Source: Microcaldota archaeon
Lineage (GTDB): Archaea > Iainarchaeota > Iainarchaeia > JAADDC01
NCBI GenBank assembly: GCA_027043825.1
Contig: JALUER010000055.1
Span: 1-11,464, forward strand
DNA: 11,464 nt
Reading direction: 5' to 3'
This document shows positions 6,806-11,464 of the stretch, one piece after another. Position 1 is the first letter of the stretch. Every line of letters starts with the position of its first letter. Made by a program: the position numbers and the translations under genes. The notes under the pieces are model-generated. The model was not told the origin of the DNA. It was given only the letters and a program-made list of their open reading frames with translations, and did not search any database.

Positions 6806-7274
6806 GGCTCTTCACCCTCTCCACGAACTCCTTCATCTTCTTCCAGTGGGAGCCCTTCCAGTAGACCTGTCCACAGTTTGTACACATCCAGAACTCGTCG
6901 TGGCTCATGTAGACGGAGACCGGGACGAGCCCCTTCACCTCACCCTTAGAGACCTTCACCAGCGGACCGTTACAACGGGGACAGCGGTCCAGAGAGGGAA
7001 CGTCTCTTAGCTCTATGACCTTGTTTTTCACCAGGTAGGCCAACTGCTCCTCCACGCTGTTCCCCTCAACCAAAACGGCTTGAATGTCTTCCTTCTGGGC
7101 CCTCTGAAAGAGCTCTCGATCCTTGGTCAAGAGAACCCGGTCCTCCCCCTCGGCGATGTCCAAAAGGTAATCGTCATCCAGGATAGAAAGATCAGAGGCT
7201 GAAACGGTGTCATAGCCCAATATACGAAGCCATTCGGCGAGTTTTCCCAGCATGGCGTCCGCCAGGAACTTCAT
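6798..7274 (-). CDS. Mut7-C RNase domain protein with zinc ribbon
   Basis: A 158-aa stand-alone Mut7-C protein (PF01927), a PIN-like predicted RNase found alone in many archaea. The family start MKFLADAMLGKLAEWLRILG (1-20, Asp6), YDT (21-23) and the second acidic motif LLTKDRELFQRA (48-59, Asp52) carry the likely metal ligands. The C-terminal zinc ribbon has Cys98/101 and Cys131/134 and ends in the typical GQVYWKGSHWKKM. ATG 7274 is preferred because the family begins MKFL and because it lies 29.5 nt from an A/T box centre; GTG 7283 would add three residues. It is divergent from rad50 with a shared promoter and converges on aEF-1beta. Substrate is unknown; the pairing with rad50 hints at, but does not show, a nucleic-acid repair or turnover role. 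Confidence 0.87.
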   Translation of the reverse strand: MKFLADAMLGKLAEWLRILGYDTVSASDLSILDDDYLLDIAEGEDRVLLTKDRELFQRAQKEDIQAVLVEGNSVEEQLAYLVKNKVIELRDVPSLDRCPRCNGPLVKVSKGEVKGLVPVSVYMSHDEFWMCTNCGQVYWKGSHWKKMKEFVERVKSLI

Positions 7275-7299
7275 AGATTCCACGCCCCAGCACCATCGG

Positions 7300-7307
7300 A
7301 AATAAAT
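7300..7307. promoter_or_regulatory. Shared bidirectional A/T box, Mut7-C and rad50 genes
   Basis: AAATAAAT (minus: ATTTATTT) has its centre at 7303.5, exactly midway between ATG 7274 (minus) and ATG 7333 (plus), 29.5 nt from each. On the plus strand it is preceded by CGG and an A-run resembling a BRE. A second A/T palindrome, GTTATATAAC (7319-7328), could instead start minus-strand transcripts near 7297, but it is too close to 7333 to serve rad50. Confidence 0.6.
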
Positions 7308-7332
7308 GATGGCCGTTCGTTATATAACCCTA

Positions 7333-9963
7333 ATGATAAGGGAGGTGGCCCTGAGGAACTGGCGCTCCCACGGGGAGAAGAACGGCTCCTGGGGAACGGT
7401 GGTCACCTTCGAGGAAGGGCTGAACGTCATATACGGCATAAACGGGAGTGGGAAGAGTTCCATAGCCGAGGCCATAGCCTTCGGGCTCTTTGGAATAGCG
7501 GGCTCTCCTCTCCGGGAGATCCTAAGGGTGGGGAGGAAGAGCGGGGCCGTGAAGGTAGTGTTCTCCGCCAACGGGGTCTACGAAGTAAAGAGAGAGTTCA
7601 GCGCGTCGCAGACAACCGATGCCGAACTCTTCAGACTGGAGGACGGAAAGAGGGTTCCCCTCGTTCTCCAGAGGAGCAGGGACATTGAGAAAGAAGTGGA
7701 GAAGATCCTGGGCGTTTCCAGGAAGGTCTACGAGCAGGTGCTCTACGCGTCCCAGAACAACCTCATGAAGGTCTTCCGGGCATCGCCAGGGGAACGAACC
7801 ACCGAGATGGACAAGATACTCGGTCTCGAGCCCATAAGAAAGGCGAGGGATGCCCTCGTAAAGATGAGGAACCTGCTCAAGAGGGAAGTGAAGTTTGGTG
7901 AGAAGGAGCGTCTCCAGAGGGAATTGGAGGAGCTGAGGAGGAGGGAAAAGGACCTCGAGGAGGCCGTGAAAACTGTGGAGGCCGAGATGGAAGGGGTGAG
8001 GTCCAGGCTGGTCGAGGCGGAGAAGAGGAGGGAAGAGGTGAAGAAGAGGCGCGACGCGGTAGAGGAGAGGCTCGAAAAGGCGAGGTCCCTCCAGGTAAGG
8101 AGGGAGAGGCTGGAGGGAGGGGTGAAGGCGACCCGGTCCCAGATAAGGTACCCGGATGCCACGGAGGAGGACGCGAAGCGGCTGGAAGAGGTGAGGGCAC
8201 TCCTCGAGAAAATCCGGTCCCTCGAGAGGGAAGTGGTGAGTTCGAGGTCCGCCCTGGAAAGCCTGAGGAAGGAGCTCGAGGGTCTTCCTGAGGTGAAGGA
8301 AATCCCTGACCCGGAAGAAACGATGAGGGAGATCAGGGAGCTCGAAAAGAGGATAAAAGAGGTAGAGAAAGGGTACGAGGATCTGTCATCTAGGCTGGGA
8401 GAGGCGGAGCTGAAGGTAGAGGGTTTAAGGAGGAGACTCGAAGAAGTAGAGAAGGCGGAAAAGGAGATGGAGGAACTGAAGAGAAGAAAAGAGAAGATGG
8501 TTAGGGAGGTGGAGGAGAGGTCGGAACGCATCCTTGCCGAGATCAGGAGGTTGGAAGAGGCTCTCTTCACAAAGGAGGGGGAGCTTAGGATCGCGGAGGG
8601 GGTCCTCAAGACCCTCTCCTCTTCATCTACTTGTCCAGTTTGTGGAAGTCCCTTGACTGATGAGAGAAAGAAAGAGATAGAGGAAGAGAACAGGAAGAAG
8701 AAGGAGAGACTGGAGAAGGAGGTAAGGGAGCTCAGGGAAAGGATGGAGAACCTGCGAAAGGAGCAGGAAAGGGTACAGAGGATGCTCGGTGAGGTTAGGG
8801 CCCTCGGGAAGAGGATAAGGGAGCTGGAGGAGTCGGTGAAGGAAAGGAAAACCGTAGAGGAAGAGCTGGAGAAGTGGGAACGGACAAAGAGGGAGATCGA
8901 GGAGCAGATCTCGGCCATCAGAGAGAAGAGGGAAAGCATCAGGGCAAGGCTGGAGGAGCTCAGGAGAAGGTACGTGGAGGAGGTGAAGCTCAGGGAGGCC
9001 GTCGAGAGGAGGAAGAGGATAGAAAAAGAGCTTGAAATGATTCAGGAAAGGCTAAGGGCCGCCGAGGAAAGGATCAGGGAATTCCTCGAAGAGCTTGGGG
9101 CTTCCTCGCTGGAAGAGGCAGAGTCCACCTTGAGGGAGCTGGAGGAGAGGGCAAGGAGCTGGAAGCTCAAGAAACTCCTGGAGGAACAGCTCAAAGAGCT
9201 GGAAAGGATAAGAAGAGAGCTTTCTACTTACGAAGGAGTGGAAGAGGAGTGGAAGAGTGTCACGGAAGAGCTCCAGGAAGTGGAGAAGAACATAGCCGAG
9301 CTGAGGGCCTTCCTCTCTGGGAAGGAGGAGACCCTAAGAAGCCACAAATCTCATCTGGAGGAGGTGAGGAAGGGGCTCCGGAGGCTTGAAGAGCAGTTGG
9401 AGGAGCTGGAGAAGAAGGAAAAGGCCCTACTCGTGGTGGAAAGGCTCTACGCCGTCTGGGAAAGAGCGTTCAGGGAAGTGAGGAGGGCCCGGGTGGAGAA
9501 GATCAACGAGGCAATGAACCTGGTCTGGAGGAGGCTCTACCTGAACCTCTACGCGGACTACGATGAGGTGGAGTTGAAGGTAGAGGAGACGAACCGCGGG
9601 GTTACACACTACTACCTCAAGGCAAGGCTGAAAACGGAGAAGGGCTATGTCTGGAGGGACGTTTCCACCCTTTCGGGAGGCGAAGCCACAGCGGCCATTA
9701 TAGCCTTTCGTATAGCACTGGCCTATCTCCTGACCGGTAGAGCAGGCTTCCTCATCCTGGACGAACCTACCCACAACCTGGACGAAAGACTGACGGAGGG
9801 CCTGGCGTCCTTCCTGAGGGAAGCGGTTGAAGAAGATGGACTCTTCCGCCAGGTCATACTCATAACCCACGACCCCATCTTCGCCGACTACGCCCACGTG
9901 GTTTATGAGGTGAAGAGGAACAAGGAGGGCAACGACCCCTCTACAGTAGAAAGGATAAGGTAG
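7333..9963 (+). CDS. rad50: Rad50 DNA double-strand break repair ATPase
   Basis: An 876-aa SMC-like ATPase that, with Mre11, tethers and processes DNA ends. The N-terminal lobe has VALRNWRSH and Walker A GINGSGKSS (35-43) and Q-loop Gln141 in ASQNNLM. A very long Glu/Lys/Arg-rich coiled coil runs to about 710, interrupted by the zinc hook CPVC (434-437). The C-terminal lobe has signature LSGGEA (780-785), Walker B LILDEPTHNLDE (Asp810, Glu811) and His846 in ITHD. All catalytic motifs are present. ATG 7333 is preferred since homologues begin only a few residues before this strand and it lies 29.5 nt after an A/T box; ATG 7306 would add nine residues. The usual mre11, herA and nurA partners are not in this window. 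The TAG stop abuts the tRNA-Leu-like repeat. Confidence 0.95.
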   Translation: MIREVALRNWRSHGEKNGSWGTVVTFEEGLNVIYGINGSGKSSIAEAIAFGLFGIAGSPLREILRVGRKSGAVKVVFSANGVYEVKREFSASQTTDAELFRLEDGKRVPLVLQRSRDIEKEVEKILGVSRKVYEQVLYASQNNLMKVFRASPGERTTEMDKILGLEPIRKARDALVKMRNLLKREVKFGEKERLQRELEELRRREKDLEEAVKTVEAEMEGVRSRLVEAEKRREEVKKRRDAVEERLEKARSLQVRRERLEGGVKATRSQIRYPDATEEDAKRLEEVRALLEKIRSLEREVVSSRSALESLRKELEGLPEVKEIPDPEETMREIRELEKRIKEVEKGYEDLSSRLGEAELKVEGLRRRLEEVEKAEKEMEELKRRKEKMVREVEERSERILAEIRRLEEALFTKEGELRIAEGVLKTLSSSSTCPVCGSPLTDERKKEIEEENRKKKERLEKEVRELRERMENLRKEQERVQRMLGEVRALGKRIRELEESVKERKTVEEELEKWERTKREIEEQISAIREKRESIRARLEELRRRYVEEVKLREAVERRKRIEKELEMIQERLRAAEERIREFLEELGASSLEEAESTLRELEERARSWKLKKLLEEQLKELERIRRELSTYEGVEEEWKSVTEELQEVEKNIAELRAFLSGKEETLRSHKSHLEEVRKGLRRLEEQLEELEKKEKALLVVERLYAVWERAFREVRRARVEKINEAMNLVWRRLYLNLYADYDEVELKVEETNRGVTHYYLKARLKTEKGYVWRDVSTLSGGEATAAIIAFRIALAYLLTGRAGFLILDEPTHNLDERLTEGLASFLREAVEEDGLFRQVILITHDPIFADYAHVVYEVKRNKEGNDPSTVERIR

Positions 9964-9985
9964 AGTGCGGGGGGTGGGATTCGAA
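9964..9985 (-). repeat. 22-bp copy of the tRNA-Leu 3' end (att-like)
   Basis: These 22 bases are identical to 10185-10206, the 3' end of the tRNA-Leu gene: the last T-arm bases, the acceptor 3' strand and two bases beyond. The copy is in the same orientation, 221 bp downstream of the gene, and begins one base after the rad50 stop. This is the geometry left by site-specific integration at a tRNA 3' end, but no integrase is present, and a simple duplication is also possible. Confidence 0.7.
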
Positions 9986-9987
9986 AT

Positions 9988-10000
9988 GGGGCTCCGCCCC
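9988..10000 (+). terminator. GC hairpin after rad50
   Basis: GGGGCTCCGCCCC, a 5-bp stem with a TCC loop, lies 24 nt after the rad50 stop. The same 13-mer follows tRNA-Gly in the sense direction, and a variant follows tRNA-Glu. A 3'-end signal is possible; no T-run follows. Confidence 0.35.
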
Positions 10001-10004
10001 TATG

Positions 10005-10051
10005 ACCCCGTGGTAGGGGTGGTCTCCGCTCCCGCTCCGACCACCCTCCCG
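10005..10051 (-). repeat. 47-bp repeat, right copy (inverted partner at 81-127)
   Basis: This is the exact reverse complement of 81-127, about 9.9 kb away; imperfect similarity runs from about 9986 to 10060. Its plus strand is in the rad50 3' region, so both copies lie downstream of a gene in the same sense (tRNA-Glu on minus, rad50 on plus). The pair forms long inverted repeats that could support inversion of the block between them. Confidence 0.85.
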
Positions 10052-10186
10052 AGAGAATTGGAGCCTCGAAAAAGAGTATAGTTACCAAGGTCAAAAGAAC
10101 TTGGCCCAGGATTCTTCTTCCTCAAGACTCACACAGAGTGCGGCCCTCACTTAGTTCGGCCAACACCCCGCGGTAAGCAAGACAAG

Positions 10187-10269
10187 TGCGGGGGGTGGGA
10201 TTCGAACCCACGAAGGCCTGAGCCACCGGACCCTGAATCCGGCCCCTTTGGCCGCTCGGGCACCCCCGC
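10187..10269 (-). tRNA. tRNA-Leu (CAG anticodon)
   Basis: An 83-nt class II tRNA on the minus strand. Acceptor GCGGGGG (10263-10269) pairs with CCCCCGC (10188-10194), and 10187 gives discriminator A. The anticodon stem CCGGA/TCCGG encloses TTCAGGG, giving U33 and anticodon CAG, which reads CUG. A long variable arm is present, as required for leucine, and the T arm is GTGGG-TTCGAAT-CCCAC. CCA is not encoded and no intron is seen. A weak A/T element (minus: CTTACA, near 10296) lies 27 nt upstream. A perfect 6-bp hairpin abuts its 5' end, and its 3' end is duplicated at 9964-9985. Confidence 0.96.
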
Positions 10270-10284
10270 ACCGGATTCTCCGGT
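10270..10284 (-). other. Hairpin abutting the 5' end of tRNA-Leu
   Basis: On the minus strand ACCGGA-GAA-TCCGGT forms a perfect 6-bp stem with a triloop, ending at the base before tRNA nucleotide 1. If transcribed, it would be the pre-tRNA leader. Its CCGGA and TCCGG arms equal the two strands of the tRNA's own anticodon stem, so alternative pairing is possible. Confidence 0.5.
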
Positions 10285-10330
10285 GGGGCGAGTGTAAGGT
10301 GTTCTCCGAAGCCTCTACTTTAGAGATTAT

Positions 10331-10343
10331 GGGGCGGAGCCCC
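10331..10343 (-). terminator. GC hairpin just after tRNA-Gly
   Basis: On the minus strand GGGGCTCCGCCCC starts 4 nt after the tRNA-Gly discriminator and is followed by ATAATCTC. The 13-mer is identical to the hairpin after rad50 (9988-10000). A trailer-processing or termination role is inferred from position only. Confidence 0.35.
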
Positions 10344-10347
10344 GTAG

Positions 10348-10420
10348 TGCGCCGGCCGGGATTCGAACCCGGGCTACCGGCTTGGGGGGCCGGTGTGCTG
10401 CCAGACTACACCACCGGCGC
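10348..10420 (-). tRNA. tRNA-Gly (CCC anticodon) with C33
   Basis: A 73-nt tRNA on the minus strand. Acceptor GCGCCGG (10414-10420) pairs with CCGGCGC (10349-10355), and 10348 gives discriminator A. The D stem is GTGT/GCAC and the T arm CCGGG-TTCGAAT-CCCGG. The anticodon stem CCGGC/GCCGG encloses CCCCCAA, giving anticodon CCC, which reads GGG. The base before the anticodon is C, not the near-universal U33. All stems pair and the body matches archaeal glycine tRNAs, so it looks functional rather than a pseudogene. No CCA is encoded. A palindromic A/T element centred about 26 nt upstream is the likely promoter. Confidence 0.93.
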
Positions 10421-10437
10421 ACCGAAATATTGGTGGC

Positions 10438-10451
10438 AACGTTAACGTTAA
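10438..10451 (-). promoter_or_regulatory. Probable tRNA-Gly promoter element
   Basis: TTAACGTTAA (10442-10451) has its centre 26.5 nt upstream of the tRNA-Gly 5' end, where an archaeal TATA box is expected. It lies within a perfect 12-bp palindrome, AACGTTAACGTT (10438-10449), which could also bind a dimeric regulator. It fills the 47-nt gap after the DUF2341 gene. Confidence 0.45.
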
Positions 10452-10467
10452 AAGACTCAGAGATGAC

Positions 10468-11464
10468 TCAAGCATAGCGCAGGGTGGCGAGGTAGTTCGT
10501 CTCGGGTTCGGGGGAGGTGTACCTGCGGAGATAGATGTAGTCCACCTTCGCCAACTGGGAGCCGTTGCTGACGTCCGCACCGAGCTGGAGGTAACCGCTC
10601 GCAAAGTCCACGGGGTGACCGTCGTAGTCCCAGGTGAGGGTGCCAAGGTATGAGTCGTAGAAGGTGACGAGTGTGGACGTGAAGGTGATGGATAGATAGA
10701 CCCACGTATCCTTTGCGCCGTAGTTATCGGCTACGTAATAACTATTCCCATCTACGTAACGTACCAGCCTCTTTTTGTCGTAATCTGCTGCAGCAGTACC
10801 GCTATCATATACAGCGCGCACGTCGTTGTAGCGGTTGTTCTTCATACCCTCTGTGTTGGTCTCGGAGAGACCGATAGTGAGGTCGAAGTCACTACCGCCC
10901 CCCGTGGTGTCGAGCATTACCCTGGCGCCGATGGCGAGGGGGACGCTGAAGAGCTCCCGGCTGTAGATGGCATTATTGTCCCAGGTGCTCGTCATCTGGA
11001 TGAAGGTTACACCGTCCGATGAGGAGAGGGAGTAGTTACCGGCTATGCTCGTGTCCCACTTGGCCGGATCCAGGTCCGTGCCTTCGAAATCATCGAAGAA
11101 GAGGAAGGTGGCTTCTCCGTTGGACTCGGGGAGGGTGGTGGTGTTGTTGTCGTGGAAGAGGTAGAGCTCGGTGCCGTAGGAGGGGAGGTTGGAGAGCCTT
11201 ACCCAGATGGTGGTGTTGTTGGTGTCACAGGTGCTGGGGTCGATCCAGTAGGGGAGCTTTACCCCGGAGACGTCGTAGACGCGGATGGCGTTGCAGTCAG
11301 GGTCCAGGAGGTTGTTCTGGATGAGGGCGTTGGTGTCGAGGGATATTCTCACCTGGTAGTCGGTTAGGGTGGTGGAGGAGGGGTTGTTGACCTCGAAGAG
11401 GGCGGCGTTGGTGAGGTAGTCCTTCTTCTCCGGGGGCGCCAGGTGAGGGAGGATGGGAGCGTAG
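10468..11464 (-). CDS. DUF2341 surface protein, partial (N-terminus beyond window)
   Basis: The frame is open from the right edge to TGA at 10468-10470, giving the last 331 codons; the true start lies outside. Near the edge LTDYQVRISLDTNALIQN, followed by LPYWIDPSTC and LYLFHDNNTTT, is the pattern of DUF2341 (PF10102). From FFDDFEGTDLDPAKWDTS onward the protein looks like a concanavalin/LamG-type beta-sandwich, the usual companion domain, ending YIYLRRYTSPEPE. Such proteins are extracellular or cell-surface adhesion or carbohydrate-binding proteins; the Asn/Thr-rich composition fits a glycosylated surface protein. A signal peptide would be in the missing part. No membrane anchor follows the sandwich in the part seen. 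Composition differs strongly from the Lys/Glu-rich genes to the left. Confidence 0.82.
   Translation of the reverse strand, partial: YAPILPHLAPPEKKDYLTNAALFEVNNPSSTTLTDYQVRISLDTNALIQNNLLDPDCNAIRVYDVSGVKLPYWIDPSTCDTNNTTIWVRLSNLPSYGTELYLFHDNNTTTLPESNGEATFLFFDDFEGTDLDPAKWDTSIAGNYSLSSSDGVTFIQMTSTWDNNAIYSRELFSVPLAIGARVMLDTTGGGSDFDLTIGLSETNTEGMKNNRYNDVRAVYDSGTAAADYDKKRLVRYVDGNSYYVADNYGAKDTWVYLSITFTSTLVTFYDSYLGTLTWDYDGHPVDFASGYLQLGADVSNGSQLAKVDYIYLRRYTSPEPETNYLATLRYA

Larger units (their letters stand above)
9986..10184. other. 199-bp non-coding segment between tRNA-Leu-type repeats
   Basis: The segment lies between the two 22-bp repeats. It holds a GC hairpin (9988-10000), the right 47-bp repeat copy (10005-10051) and about 130 bp of unique sequence, including a small inverted repeat CCAAG/CTTGG (10085-10104). 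I see no open frame of note, no C/D box pair and no tRNA fold. It may be the scar of a deleted integrated element or carry a small RNA; neither can be shown here. Confidence 0.4.

Noticed and set aside
7743..8939. Long minus-strand open frame rich in Ser and Phe, opposite rad50
   Set aside because: It is the shadow of the Glu/Lys/Arg-rich Rad50 coiled coil (GAG/AAG/AGG codons read as CTC/CTT/CCT); low complexity and no start context.
9964..10206. An intact mobile element between the tRNA-Leu repeats
   Set aside because: Only 199 bp lie inside and there is no integrase, transposase or other frame; at most a remnant or non-autonomous unit.
10248..10653. Plus-strand open frames across tRNA-Leu, tRNA-Gly and the DUF2341 tail
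   Set aside because: They run antisense to tRNA genes and to a recognisable protein, with no promoter or RBS.

Overview
The window looks like a stretch of chromosome from a hyperthermophilic archaeon. A full-length reverse gyrase, the hallmark enzyme of hyperthermophiles, fills its centre. The information-processing genes are archaeal: a translation elongation factor aEF-1beta, Rad50, a crenarchaeal-type single-OB-fold SSB, a UPF0282 metallo-beta-lactamase protein and a Mut7-C protein. TATA boxes lie about 27-30 nt before start codons that mostly lack a Shine-Dalgarno site, as expected for leaderless archaeal mRNAs. The tiny four-CxxC zinc protein next to aEF-1beta is an arrangement I associate with Euryarchaeota, but I cannot name the genus. 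DNA is GC-rich, with purine-rich coding strands and AGG/GAG-heavy codon use.

Layout. Bases 1-153 hold a hairpin and one copy of a 47-bp repeat. A tRNA-Glu(CUC) follows on the minus strand (154-228). Divergent from it is a two-gene plus-strand operon, an HD-domain phosphohydrolase and a DUF429 RNase H-like protein, coupled by a 4-nt start/stop overlap. The SSB gene runs toward this pair on the minus strand and overlaps it by 29 nt. Back to back with the SSB is the UPF0282 gene on the plus strand, followed by reverse gyrase (2874-6344), the small zinc protein and aEF-1beta. The Mut7-C gene lies on the minus strand and overlaps the aEF-1beta end by 8 nt. rad50 runs divergently from it to 9963. 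From 9964 to 10420 there is a 22-bp copy of a tRNA-Leu 3' end, the second 47-bp repeat copy in inverted orientation, a tRNA-Leu(CAG) and a tRNA-Gly(CCC), both minus strand. A DUF2341 surface-type protein gene enters from the right edge and ends at 10468.

How the parts relate. Reverse gyrase, SSB, Rad50 and perhaps the MBL and nuclease-like proteins suggest a genome-maintenance neighbourhood; the zinc protein and aEF-1beta are translation genes. The clearest regulatory pattern is that all three divergent gene pairs face each other across a 59-65 nt gap with one near-symmetric A/T box in the middle, so one box could serve both directions. Other promoters sit inside the 3' ends of upstream genes.

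The most unusual structures are the 47-bp exact inverted repeats flanking the roughly 10-kb gene block and the att-like partial tRNA-Leu duplication touching the rad50 stop codon. Also notable are a recurring small GC hairpin just after two tRNAs and rad50, and C33 in place of U33 in tRNA-Gly(CCC). I found no CRISPR array, transposase, integrase or rRNA.
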